Assembly (NCBI RefSeq): GCF_001700315.1
Contig: NZ_MASJ01000007.1
Span: 1 to 64,000, forward strand
Length of the DNA: 64,000 nt
Reading direction: 5' to 3'
Source of the DNA: Caryophanon tenue
GTDB taxonomy: Bacteria; Bacillota; Bacilli; Bacillales_A; Planococcaceae
The notes under the pieces are model-generated. The model was not told the origin of the DNA. It was given only the letters and a program-made list of their open reading frames with translations, and ran no database searches. This document shows positions 26,588-34,694 of this stretch, piece after piece (positions within the stretch are counted from its first letter, which is position 1; each line of letters starts with the position of its first letter). A program made the translations under genes and the position numbers.

Positions 26588-27999
26588 ACATTCGTTGTGA
26601 CGTGTAGCTCTTCGTCAGCGACAAATTCTTCAACGTCATATGCTAAAAAGTCGCGTACAATTTGCTGGCGATTATCTAAAAATAATTGGTCAGCAATTGC
26701 AGCAACAAGGCGCGGTACACCAAAGCGCATGCCGGATAATGCCGATGCGACAAGCCCACAGCTCGGCAATGCACCGTAATTGAATAAAAACAGACCGTGT
26801 AACATATCTTGTCCTTGTGGTGTACGCCCCGTAAACTCAAATCCTTTTTGTAAATAAGGATGCAGTTCAATTAACGGATGTTTCATCGTTTCTGGCGCTT
26901 TGTAGCAGTCAGACCAACGTGCAATATGTTGCTCCACTAAACGTAGTTCGGGACGTAATGCTGGATTCGTCAGTAAGCCGGTACTTACAATGATGAAATC
27001 GTAATGATATGTGCCATGTGGTGTTGTAATCGCGACTTCTTTCTTGCCGGTTTCTTGTACATGTAAAATTGGTGAGTTCGTATGTAGCGCAAACCCTTCA
27101 TAGCTTGCAGCACGTCGAAATGTATCATTTGTTGGTGGTTGGTTATAGCGAAAGAAATGAGCAATCGCTGCGTATTTTTCGTCATCACGTAATGCATGGA
27201 AACGCTCAATTAAGCCCGACTGCTCCATTTGACGAATCGGATTGACGCGCGGCATTTCTTGGCGACGTACAAATACATGCGCTTGTTGCACACCTTGTTG
27301 TAAAGTATAGTACGCATTATCAAACGCAGATGCACCGCCACCAATAATCGCGACACGTTTATTTTTAAGTGCAGCCATATCAATAATTTCTGATGTATGT
27401 GCGTAATAGTTTTTGGGGATACTTTCTTTAATTGTCGGGGGTACATGCCATTCACCGCCACCTTGAATGCCTGTTGCTAACACAACTTTTCGTGCAATGA
27501 TAGACGTTTGCCCTGTACAAACTCGGTGCATACCATTTAATAATGGCTCAATCACGTCCACTTTCGTGTCATTTTGAATCGGTAGCTGTAACACTTCTCG
27601 ATACCAGCGCAAATATTGCATCCAAAGACTACGTGGAATTTTATCAAGTGCATCCCATGAAGCTTGACCAAACTTTGCAGTATGCCACGCTTGATATGTC
27701 AGTGACGCATGCCCTAAATCAACAGACGTAATATGTTTTGGCGTACGCAATGTTACCATACGCGCATATGTTTCCCATGGACCTTCATAGCCTTCTGGGT
27801 TTTCATCTAATACGATAATATTGGAAATACGTTCTTTCTTTAGCGCAAACGCTGTCGCAAGCCCACTTTGACCACCACCGATAATGACTACATCATATAC
27901 ATGTTGCCCTTCAAATGTTGTAGCAGTTGTCCAATCTGGTGCATCAAAATTAATCCACTGTAATTCACGTTGAATTTGTTCATTTAATTGCTGTAGCAT
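26584..27999 (-). CDS. FAD/NAD(P)-dependent oxidoreductase, flavin monooxygenase-like
   Basis: A 471-residue protein with two dinucleotide-binding loops: VVIIGGGQSGLATAF near residue 38 (FAD) and VAIIGGGASAFDNA near residue 215 (NADPH). ATGIQGGGEW and the ATG-like STGLLTNPALRP fit the flavin-monooxygenase superfamily (FMO/lysine-ornithine N-monooxygenase-like). Substrate unknown. Neighbourhood with pucR, pucF and pucG hints at purine or ureide oxidation, but this is only context. ATG 27999 is nine bases after GGAG; the upstream ATG (28005) is only three away. The last three bases overlap the convergent pucR stop. Confidence 0.72.
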   Translation of the reverse strand: MLQQLNEQIQRELQWINFDAPDWTTATTFEGQHVYDVVIIGGGQSGLATAFALKKERISNIIVLDENPEGYEGPWETYARMVTLRTPKHITSVDLGHASLTYQAWHTAKFGQASWDALDKIPRSLWMQYLRWYREVLQLPIQNDTKVDVIEPLLNGMHRVCTGQTSIIARKVVLATGIQGGGEWHVPPTIKESIPKNYYAHTSEIIDMAALKNKRVAIIGGGASAFDNAYYTLQQGVQQAHVFVRRQEMPRVNPIRQMEQSGLIERFHALRDDEKYAAIAHFFRYNQPPTNDTFRRAASYEGFALHTNSPILHVQETGKKEVAITTPHGTYHYDFIIVSTGLLTNPALRPELRLVEQHIARWSDCYKAPETMKHPLIELHPYLQKGFEFTGRTPQGQDMLHGLFLFNYGALPSCGLVASALSGMRFGVPRLVAAIADQLFLDNRQQIVRDFLAYDVEEFVADEELHVTTNV

Positions 28000-28042
28000 A
28001 TGCATCCGCTCCTTAATGTTATAAAATCTAACATATTATTTA

Positions 28043-28055
28043 TACACTTAGTGTA
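28043..28055. promoter_or_regulatory. Perfect palindrome upstream of the FAD oxidoreductase gene
   Basis: TACACTTAGTGTA is a perfect 13-base palindrome (odd centre) about 45 bases upstream of the start, in the expected promoter region. Could be an operator; no partner is known. Confidence 0.3.
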
Positions 28056-28161
28056 GCATGACATTATGTAAAATTATTTAGTGACATTGCCAAAACAGAT
28101 GCATTCATTTTAGTCATATTCACTAAAACGCAACACTCATAATGTTAGTTTTATTAACATA

Positions 28162-28193
28162 AAAAAACACTTGAAGCATTTACTTCAAGTGTT
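28162..28193 (-). terminator. Terminator of the amidase-FAH-GGT-chrA operon
   Basis: Minus strand: 11-bp stem AACACTTGAAG / CTTCAAGTGTT with a six-base loop followed by seven T. Confidence 0.88.
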
Positions 28194-28201
28194 CGTATTA
28201 T

Positions 28202-28729
28202 TTATAAAAATAATGCGCCTAATGCTAAACCACCGACGATGACAAATGCTGGATGCAGTTTCACCTTTTCTAATAAAATATAACTAACGACAGCCATCGC
28301 AATTGTTGCTAACACACCAATTGCATTCCATGACTCCACGAAAAAGTCCACCGTTAACGCACCCATCAATACTGTAATTGCTGGGAGTACATAACTCGAC
28401 AATCGTTTTACACGCGGTGAGTTTTTGTACATATGTAAAATTTTCAGTAGCATAATCATTAAAAATACAGATGGTGTGACTGTCGCGAGTAATGCAATCG
28501 CTGCGCCCCAAAAGCCGCCAATTTCATAGCCAACATATGCCGCCATTTTCGTTGCAATCGGTCCTGGTAATGCGTTCCCCATTGCAAGTACTTCTGAAAA
28601 CTCCGCTTTCGTCATCCATTCATAATTCTCAACGACTTCATGCTCAACAAGTGGAATAGTTGCCGGACCACCGCCGTATCCTAAAATATTCGGGATAAAA
28701 AACGCTAAAAAGATTTGTACATAAATCAT
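28202..28729 (-). CDS. chrA: Chromate transporter, short-chain CHR protein (second half)
   Basis: A 175-residue membrane protein of the CHR family (one domain of the usual two-domain chromate exporter). Signature: LGYGGGPATIPLVEHEVVENYEWMT and GNALPGPIATKMAAYVGYEIGGFWGA; about five to six transmembrane segments. Short-chain CHR proteins work as pairs of opposite topology; its partner is the gene just upstream, overlapping by four bases. Whether chromate or another anion is the substrate cannot be told. Confidence 0.88.
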   Translation of the reverse strand: MIYVQIFLAFFIPNILGYGGGPATIPLVEHEVVENYEWMTKAEFSEVLAMGNALPGPIATKMAAYVGYEIGGFWGAAIALLATVTPSVFLMIMLLKILHMYKNSPRVKRLSSYVLPAITVLMGALTVDFFVESWNAIGVLATIAMAVVSYILLEKVKLHPAFVIVGGLALGALFL

Positions 28730-29370
28730 GCTTTAGCCCCCTTTACCGGTAATGCAAACGCTAAAAATAACAGTATCGCTATGACAATCCCTGGATGAAT
28801 CCCTAACACTTCCATTGCAACGATGCTTGCGATTAACAGCGGAATCGCTAATTTTAATCCGAGTTGCTTATTCGCCTTCGTGAAAAATTCCCACGTTAAC
28901 ACTGCCATCATCACACCGACAATCGGTACAACGCCATTTGTCATACCGTTTACCCAACCGACTTCACGATACTTAGCAAGTGTACCAAGTAATACAATCA
29001 TCAAAATGGCAGAAGGTAGCATCGATGCAAAAATAGCATTGAGCATGCCAAGCCAGCCCGCTACTTGAAAGCCAATGCTTCCCGCTAACTTTGTTGCAAT
29101 TGGTCCTGGCAATGTATTGCCGATTGCAATTTGCTTAGCAAACTCGTCACTATCCATAAAGCCATAATTATCGACGACTTCCTTTTTCATTAATGGTATT
29201 GCCGTTGGACCACCGCCGAACCCTAAAATACCAGCTCGGAAAAAGCCCATTGCTAACTCTTTATGCACCTGACCACGCGACTTAGTAACCGACTGCTGCT
29301 CCGTCGCTTCTTGGATCAGTTCCTCCGTATTTGACTGCTGTTTGTTGATCAATCCAAATCGCCCCCGCAT
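28726..29370 (-). CDS. chrA: Chromate transporter, short-chain CHR protein (first half); start uncertain
   Basis: A CHR-family membrane protein of up to 214 residues, with GILGFGGGPTAIPLMKKEVVDNYGFMD and GNTLPGPIATKLAGSIGFQVAGWLG. It pairs with the next gene (four-base overlap, ATGA type). The start is unclear: the frame runs 89 bases into the 3' end of the upstream gamma-glutamyltransferase gene. Candidates are ATG 29370, a GTG at 29268 and ATG 29250; GTG 29268, beyond the upstream stop, would leave about thirteen residues before GFGGGP, as in its partner. The hydrophilic extension (NTEELIQEATEQQ) may or may not be made. Confidence 0.82.
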   Translation of the reverse strand: MRGRFGLINKQQSNTEELIQEATEQQSVTKSRGQVHKELAMGFFRAGILGFGGGPTAIPLMKKEVVDNYGFMDSDEFAKQIAIGNTLPGPIATKLAGSIGFQVAGWLGMLNAIFASMLPSAILMIVLLGTLAKYREVGWVNGMTNGVVPIVGVMMAVLTWEFFTKANKQLGLKLAIPLLIASIVAMEVLGIHPGIVIAILLFLAFALPVKGAKA

Positions 29371-30904
29371 GCCCCATTACATCCGTTAATGGTGGCATCA
29401 TTTCAATATCATGTCCAAACTGTTGCAACTTGTCACATACTGACTGTGCAATTCGACTTTCAAGCTTCACTGTGTTCGAATCTGCACCCCACGTTCGACC
29501 ATATAGCCAACGCGGTGCTTCGATTGCTTCTTGTACATTCATGCCGTAGTCGATAATGCGTGTCACAAGTGCTGCTTGTGTTTGAGGTTGCCCTTCTCCT
29601 CCCATTGTACCGTACACTAAACACGGTTGACCATCCTTCAAAAGCATTGCCGGATTTAATGTATGGAATGTACGCTTTTTCGGCTGAAGTGCGTTAATAT
29701 GCGCCTCATCTAACGAGAAGAAGCTACCGCGATTTTGCAATAATACACCCGTGCCTTTTGGGATAAAGCCTGAACCAAATTCATGATAAATGCTTTGAAT
29801 GAATGACACTGCATTGCCGTCTTTATCGACAATGCCAAACCAAACTGTATCGCCTTTTGGGTCTAGTGGTTGTAGCTCTTTCGGTGTCATCTCAATTGTT
29901 GCCGCAAGTTCTTTTCCTCGCTGGGCACTTAATAATTCATCCGTCGGAATATCAACAAACTCTGGGTCTGTTACGTAACGGTCTCTATCTGCAAACGCGC
30001 GTTTAATAGCTTCTACAAGCACATGATAATATTGAGCTGAACCTTCAGGAATACTCGCGATATCAATATGATTTAAAATATTTAAAATTGATAATGAGGC
30101 GATTCCCTGTGTATTCGGTGGTAAATTGTACGCATCATAACCACGGTAATTCACCGTTAGCGGTGTTACCCAACTGCTTGTATGCTCACGGAAATCTCGC
30201 TCCGTTAATACGCCGCCGTGCGCTGCTAAATCCTCGACTACCTGCTTCGCAAGCTCATCATAGAAATACACTGCCCCGTCTTCTGCAATTCGCTGTAATG
30301 TGTACGCTAAATCCTCTTGCTTAAACACTGAACCCACTTCTGGCGGCTTCCCGTCTTGTAAATAAATCGTTGAAAATTCCTCAAAGCGCTGCAATGCTCG
30401 GAAATGCTCATCTGGTTCTAAATTTACTTCAGTCCAATGCTGCTGACTTGGTGTCACTGGGAAACCGTCACGTGCGTATTGTATCGCATCGTCTAGTAAT
30501 TGCGCCCATCGCTGTGTACCATTCATATGCTCTTGGCTATATGTATACGCATCTTCCCACCCTTTTACTGCCCCTGGTACAGTGTTTGCAGCAAGTGCGC
30601 CCCGCGCCGGAATCTGGTCATAACCACGCGATTTATAAAAATCAATCGTAGCTTGCTCTCCTGCACGTCCACTTGCATTTAACGCCTTCATCTCTTGTGT
30701 ATGTGCGTTGTAAATAAGCCAAAAGTTGTCACCACCAATACCGTTCATATGTGGATAAACAACACCGATTGTTGAAGCTGCTGCAATAGCTGCTTCAATC
30801 GCATTGCCACCTTGCTGTAATACTTTCAGCGCCGCCTGTGATGCTAAATAATGCGGCGTCGTTACCATCCCATTCATCCCCATTGTTGTTGCACGATATT
30901 GCAT
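29282..30904 (-). CDS. Gamma-glutamyltransferase family protein (YwrD-like)
   Basis: A 540-residue Ntn-hydrolase precursor that should cleave itself before a nucleophilic Thr. The Thr is the one in GDTVWFGIVDKDGNAVSFIQS at about residue 350; upstream SGRAGEQA and downstream GTMGGEGQPQTQAAL are family motifs. No signal peptide is visible, so unlike secreted Ggt it is probably cytosolic, as YwrD is. It could hydrolyse gamma-glutamyl amides or cephalosporin-like acylamides. ATG 30904 has AAAGGGG eight bases upstream; the longer frame is rejected. Third gene of the amidase operon, 16 bases after the FAH-type gene. Confidence 0.85.
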   Translation of the reverse strand: MQYRATTMGMNGMVTTPHYLASQAALKVLQQGGNAIEAAIAAASTIGVVYPHMNGIGGDNFWLIYNAHTQEMKALNASGRAGEQATIDFYKSRGYDQIPARGALAANTVPGAVKGWEDAYTYSQEHMNGTQRWAQLLDDAIQYARDGFPVTPSQQHWTEVNLEPDEHFRALQRFEEFSTIYLQDGKPPEVGSVFKQEDLAYTLQRIAEDGAVYFYDELAKQVVEDLAAHGGVLTERDFREHTSSWVTPLTVNYRGYDAYNLPPNTQGIASLSILNILNHIDIASIPEGSAQYYHVLVEAIKRAFADRDRYVTDPEFVDIPTDELLSAQRGKELAATIEMTPKELQPLDPKGDTVWFGIVDKDGNAVSFIQSIYHEFGSGFIPKGTGVLLQNRGSFFSLDEAHINALQPKKRTFHTLNPAMLLKDGQPCLVYGTMGGEGQPQTQAALVTRIIDYGMNVQEAIEAPRWLYGRTWGADSNTVKLESRIAQSVCDKLQQFGHDIEMMPPLTDVMGHAGAIWIDQQTAVKYGGTDPRSDGAAVGY

Positions 30905-30920
30905 ACACCCATCCCCTTTT

Positions 30921-31766
30921 CTATACCACCTTATTTTGTAAAATCGGTAAGCCCGAAATAACACACGATGCTACATCCCCTGACTGCACAATAAATGACC
31001 CTGGTGTTCCGGTCATAATAATATCACCCGGCTGTAGTGTAACAAATGTTGAAAGGTACGACACAATATAAGCAGGTGAGTACATCATATGCGCGATGCT
31101 ATTTTCATGAATTACTTGTCCATTATGAACAGACTGCACAGTTAGCATCGCGATATCTTCCACTTCATCGGTCGTCGTCAATACAGGTCCAAAGCTAAAG
31201 AAGGTCGGAAACACTTTTGAGATTTGCATAAAGCGTGGGTTTTTCGCATGAATATCACGTGCCGTCATGTCGAGTGACGTTGTGTACGCAGCGATATAAT
31301 TGAGTGCGTCCGCTTCTGATACATTCGTACAAGCTTTGCCAATGATTAATGCTAACTCGCCTTCTGCGGATACTTCCTCTGCGGTTGTCGGTAAGCGAAT
31401 GGCATCTCCCTCACTAATCATTGACGAGGTAGGCTTCATAAAAATAACAGGCTCCTCTGCGCGCTCCGCTTGCAAATCTTCTAACTTCTCTACATAGTTC
31501 ATGCCAACCCCGAAAATATGATGTGCTTCACGATACGGCATTTGAAGCTGATTGCTATGTATATGTAGTGTTGGTAAATGCGCCATGCTGCGAGAAACAT
31601 ATAATTGGCGCAACACATCTAGTTGACCTTGCGCTAACAATTGTAAAAGAGTCACTGGAAACTCCGTCTGAAAAGCATCATTAATGTCTGTCACAAGTAT
31701 CAAGTCCTCGTCTCGTAAAATCGCCGCTTGTTCCATGCCGTTATAAACAATTGTACAAATTTTCAA
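30921..31766 (-). CDS. Fumarylacetoacetate hydrolase (FAH) family protein
   Basis: A 281-residue FAH-fold enzyme, a metal-dependent hydrolase, isomerase or decarboxylase of beta-keto/enol acids. Motifs: GVGMNYVEKL, PVIFMKPTSSMISEGDAI, AEGELALIIGK (metal Glu residues), YTTSLDMTARD, and the C-terminal LQPGDIIMTGTPGS. The longest frame overruns the amidase gene; TTG 31766 follows AGGAGGTG by seven bases and overlaps the amidase stop (TTGA), the classic coupled arrangement. Substrate unknown; partner genes suggest catabolism of an amide-linked compound. Confidence 0.86.
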   Translation of the reverse strand: MKICTIVYNGMEQAAILRDEDLILVTDINDAFQTEFPVTLLQLLAQGQLDVLRQLYVSRSMAHLPTLHIHSNQLQMPYREAHHIFGVGMNYVEKLEDLQAERAEEPVIFMKPTSSMISEGDAIRLPTTAEEVSAEGELALIIGKACTNVSEADALNYIAAYTTSLDMTARDIHAKNPRFMQISKVFPTFFSFGPVLTTTDEVEDIAMLTVQSVHNGQVIHENSIAHMMYSPAYIVSYLSTFVTLQPGDIIMTGTPGSFIVQSGDVASCVISGLPILQNKVV

Positions 31767-32920
31767 GCGAATACACCTCCTAATTTGGTAACAAATTGTA
31801 GTAATGCTCGGTCTGCGCCGCGATTGGCAATAAACGATACTGCAATCGGTAAGCCTTGTGCATTTTTCACCGGTATTGTCACTTGTGGGAAACCACTTAA
31901 CCCAGCAATACAAGACAGCTCCATTGTTTGTGTACGCACACGTTCTAACACTTCACCACTTGCGCCTTTTAGTGGGGCAACAGATGGTGTTGTTGGAATT
32001 GCTAACAATGTATGTTGTCCAAGTAACTGCGATAATTGTTGTGTAAACAATTGTTGCTGGTATTTCAATTCGTCATACATGCTTGCATCGAGTGTTTTCG
32101 TCCATAAAAAGCGTTCTGCAATTGCTTGGGCAAATTGGGGCTCTGCCGTTTCAATCCACGCTCCATGTTGCTGCCAAATTTCAATCCCTTGTATATAACG
32201 GAATAATTGCGCGCATTCCGTTAACGATGTTTGTAGCGTAGTAGCTGTTGTCGGTAGGCCTGCTTTTTGCACAACGTCCTCTAATAATACGCCGTGTTCT
32301 TCACTAACATAACTCCACGCTTGTGTTTCATATACAATACGGTCAAACGTTTGGTTTGTCGTATTTTTCGGTAAAAGCACATCACCTACTTGCTGTAAAA
32401 GATGCGCACTACGTGTCATCCATCCTACTGTATCAAAGCTTTTTGCTAACGGAATAACGCCTTCTAACGTTACCGCCTGATAAGTTGGACGAATACCATA
32501 TAATCCGCAATATGCGGACGGGATCCGTACTGAACCGCCTGTATCAGTACCTAACGCAAAATCAACTTCCTCCCATGCGACCGCGGCTGCTGAACCACTA
32601 GAAGACCCACCCGGAATACGTTCATGATCATATGGATTGGACGGTGTGCCATAATGCATATTTTCACCATTTAAGCTGTACATCAGTTCGTCCGTAATCG
32701 CCATACCTTTGCATGTCGCACCTTGTGCTAATAATGCTTCAATGGTTGGTGCAGTTTGTGTACTCGGTGTATGTGTCGCTAACCACGTCGGATTGCCCGC
32801 ACTATTTGTATATCCTTTTACGGCAAATACATCCTTCACTGCAAATGTAGTTGCTGATAAATCTCCTTCTTGCGTCTTTGCAAGTTGTACGTTCGTTGTC
32901 ATAAAAGCATGTGATGTCAT
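31763..32920 (-). CDS. Amidase signature family enzyme
   Basis: A 385-residue amidase of the GatA/AtzF superfamily. The catalytic triad is visible: Lys in TTFAVKDVF, cis-Ser in GGSSSGSAAAVA, nucleophile Ser in GTDTGGSVRIPSAYCG. Shorter than GatA (about 485) and lacking GatB/C neighbours, so a free-standing amidase rather than tRNA amidotransferase. ATG 32920 is six bases after GGAGGAGTG. First gene of a five-gene minus-strand operon (amidase, FAH, GGT, chrA, chrA). Confidence 0.87.
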   Translation of the reverse strand: MTSHAFMTTNVQLAKTQEGDLSATTFAVKDVFAVKGYTNSAGNPTWLATHTPSTQTAPTIEALLAQGATCKGMAITDELMYSLNGENMHYGTPSNPYDHERIPGGSSSGSAAAVAWEEVDFALGTDTGGSVRIPSAYCGLYGIRPTYQAVTLEGVIPLAKSFDTVGWMTRSAHLLQQVGDVLLPKNTTNQTFDRIVYETQAWSYVSEEHGVLLEDVVQKAGLPTTATTLQTSLTECAQLFRYIQGIEIWQQHGAWIETAEPQFAQAIAERFLWTKTLDASMYDELKYQQQLFTQQLSQLLGQHTLLAIPTTPSVAPLKGASGEVLERVRTQTMELSCIAGLSGFPQVTIPVKNAQGLPIAVSFIANRGADRALLQFVTKLGGVFA

Positions 32921-32960
32921 ATGCAGCACTCCTCCATGTCATATTTTCTTACATAATTTC

Positions 32961-32989
32961 ACTATACGTTATCCTTTATAGAGCGTCAT
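32961..32989 (-). promoter_or_regulatory. Promoter of the amidase operon
   Basis: Minus strand: -35 ATGACG (32989-32984), 17-base spacer, -10 TATAGT (32966-32961), about 40 bases before the start codon. The rest of 32990-33065 shows nothing clear. Confidence 0.55.
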
Positions 32990-33065
32990 TGTATGAATGA
33001 ACTAAAGTTTTTAGAAACTATTAGCTACTCTTACTAATACCCGGTTCTTATGAAACAATCCACCA

Positions 33066-33109
33066 TTATAAAAAAGAAGCACCTCTACATACATAAAGAG
33101 ATGCTTCTT
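33066..33109 (-). terminator. Terminator of the MFS gene
   Basis: Minus strand: stem AAGAAGCATCTCT pairing with AGAGGTGCTTCTT, followed by six T. Confidence 0.85.
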
Positions 33110-33117
33110 ACATATTG

Positions 33118-34305
33118 CTATTTAGGTAATTCCGTACTTGCTTCTTCATAATACGGTGTTTTCAAGCGACTACCGATATAAAAAATAATAAATATGATAA
33201 ACAATAAGCCGGCAAATAAATATAAAAAACTCGCTGACGTTACGCCTAAATACGCACCACCTAAAAATGGTCCAGTTAAGCTACCGATACTAAATGCCAT
33301 GCCGCAAATTAAATTGCCGGTTGGTAAATACGCTTTCGGAGTTAAATCTGCCATATACGTAATGCCGAGTGAAAACAGCGAACCCGCACACATCCCCGCG
33401 CATGCGACAAACACTGCAATAAGTACCGGATTGGCCTCAACAAAGCTCGCCAGTAAAAAGAATAATGCCCCACCTAAAATACCGCCTCGAATAACAGCAC
33501 GTCGTCCAATACGGTCTCCTAATAAGCCGAGTGGAAATTGCGTTACTAATGCACCGACTGCAAAAGCAGATAAAATAACGGTTACCATGCCCACTTCGAT
33601 ACCATTACGTAGTGCGTACACTGGAAACAGTGCGTTTAATGACGATTCCAAAAAGCCGTATACAAATGGCGGTAAAAATCCTAACCAGCCGTATTTAAAT
33701 GCCCATTTATAACGTGCAAAGCCGGCATGCTTTTCAGAAACTTGAAACGGCTCAGGGCGCTCATTTTTAACGAAGAACACTAGTAGCCATGCAACACCAC
33801 ATAATGCCGATGATACAATAAACGGTAAGCTCTCCGATATTTCAACAAGCCCTGCAAATAATGGCCCAATGGCAAAACCTGCACCAAATGACATACCATA
33901 AATCGCCATGCTTTTTCCAAGTTTATTCGGTGCAGATGTGCTTGTAATCCATGTTTGCGTCGCAAAATGTAACGCATGGTCACCAATACCAATAAGCATC
34001 CGTAGCACAAACCAAAATGTAACACTTTTCCATAATGGAAATAATAATAGCGATACAAGTACTAACAAACCACCGATAATAATAATCGGTTTATAGCCGT
34101 ATTTACGTAACGGCTGTTCAATAAATGGTGAAATAAGCAACGTCCCAATATAAAGACCTGTAGCATTTAAACCATTTAATGTAGACGACACACCATCTTG
34201 CTCAAATATAATGGCGATTAATGGCAATAACATCCCTTGTGAAAAGCCTGAAATAGAAACGATAATGACTAAAATCAAAAATCGTCGTTGCTCATAATTT
34301 TGCAT
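33118..34305 (-). CDS. MFS transporter, probable drug or metabolite exporter
   Basis: A 395-residue major facilitator with twelve predicted transmembrane helices. Loop motifs: LGDRIGRRAVIRGG between helices 8 and 9 matches the MFS motif A form, and GMSFGAGFAIGPLFAGL resembles the motif C region of exporters. N-terminus MQNYEQRRFLILVIIVSISGF is typical of YfkF/YcxA-like Bacillus transporters. Its mRNA carries a long leader with a small reading frame and an intrinsic terminator (described separately), an arrangement common for antibiotic-resistance genes. AGGGG lies a short distance before ATG 34305. Substrate unknown. Confidence 0.8.
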   Translation of the reverse strand: MQNYEQRRFLILVIIVSISGFSQGMLLPLIAIIFEQDGVSSTLNGLNATGLYIGTLLISPFIEQPLRKYGYKPIIIIGGLLVLVSLLLFPLWKSVTFWFVLRMLIGIGDHALHFATQTWITSTSAPNKLGKSMAIYGMSFGAGFAIGPLFAGLVEISESLPFIVSSALCGVAWLLVFFVKNERPEPFQVSEKHAGFARYKWAFKYGWLGFLPPFVYGFLESSLNALFPVYALRNGIEVGMVTVILSAFAVGALVTQFPLGLLGDRIGRRAVIRGGILGGALFFLLASFVEANPVLIAVFVACAGMCAGSLFSLGITYMADLTPKAYLPTGNLICGMAFSIGSLTGPFLGGAYLGVTSASFLYLFAGLLFIIFIIFYIGSRLKTPYYEEASTELPK

Positions 34306-34348
34306 AATTCCCCTACCTTATTCGTTGCTGTTTTTATTATAACGCAAA

Positions 34349-34392
34349 CAAAAAGCAAGTCTATGTACTGGATGAAGATACATAGACTTGCT
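34349..34392 (-). terminator. Leader terminator upstream of the MFS gene (attenuator)
   Basis: Minus strand: 14-bp perfect stem AGCAAGTCTATGTA (34392-34379) / TACATAGACTTGCT (34367-34354), 11-base loop, then TTTTT. It lies between the leader promoter and the MFS start codon, so transcripts would stop unless the stem is prevented from forming. Confidence 0.85.
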
Positions 34393-34427
34393 ATCGATAG
34401 GTTATTTCCATATGTGTATGCTTTTCC

Positions 34428-34453
34428 TAGCAGACTTGATCAAGGTCTTGCTA
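34428..34453 (-). promoter_or_regulatory. Leader hairpin B (possible anti-antiterminator)
   Basis: Minus strand: TAGCAAGAC (34453-34445) pairs with GTCTGCTA (34435-34428) with one bulged base around a TTGATCAA-containing loop. The first three bases are the stop codon of the upstream reading frame. The 3' arm TGCTA is also complementary to TAGCA at the foot of the terminator stem, giving a possible alternative pairing of about five base pairs. Confidence 0.55.
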
Positions 34454-34507
34454 ACCGAGTTGCATTTCGCCTCCTCTTTTTTGTGGGTTTTCGTATTTGA
34501 AATTCAC
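34451..34507 (-). CDS. Putative 18-residue leader peptide of the MFS attenuator
   Basis: GTG at 34507 opens an 18-codon frame ending in TAG at 34451; the peptide ends KRGGEMQLG. AAAGGAGAGG lies upstream, though about eleven bases from the GTG. Inside the same frame an ATG at 34465 with AGAGGAGG four bases before it would encode just MQLG. Either form ends on the stop codon that forms the foot of hairpin B. The peptide is too short for family recognition; role as a regulatory leader is inferred from position. Confidence 0.45.
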   Translation of the reverse strand: MNFKYENPQKRGGEMQLG

Positions 34508-34541
34508 CTCGGCACCCTCTCCTTTAAAACTTTGTAAACTT

Positions 34542-34570
34542 ACTTTAACACGACGTTGTTTTTTTGTAAA
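34542..34570 (-). promoter_or_regulatory. Promoter of the MFS leader transcript
   Basis: Minus strand: -35 TTTACA (34570-34565), 17-base spacer, -10 TAAAGT (34547-34542) with a TGT just before it (extended -10). It would give a leader of about 230 bases before the MFS start. Confidence 0.6.
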
Positions 34571-34694
34571 TATCTAAATATATAGAATATTTAAAATAAT
34601 AAAGTTTTCCTATAATTATTCAATTTTCATCCATTGTTTTTCAATAGCGTTGCATATATGATGAAGGAGACTTATGAAAACGAGGTGTTTGGAC

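Noticed and set aside
28202-29370. One chrA gene broken by a frameshift
   Set aside because: Each half has its own CHR signature and a proper start, and the four-base ATGA overlap is the normal layout of paired short-chain CHR genes.
31763-32920. GatA subunit of tRNA amidotransferase
   Set aside because: About 100 residues shorter than GatA and without gatC/gatB neighbours; operon partners are catabolic.
34288-34500. 70-residue plus-strand frame antisense to the MFS leader
   Set aside because: No ribosome site and fully explained by the leader structure on the other strand.
34306-34530. Metabolite riboswitch (lysine, guanidine or M-box type) upstream of the MFS gene
   Set aside because: None of the conserved cores of these aptamers could be matched; the small reading frame plus hairpin swap explains the leader better.
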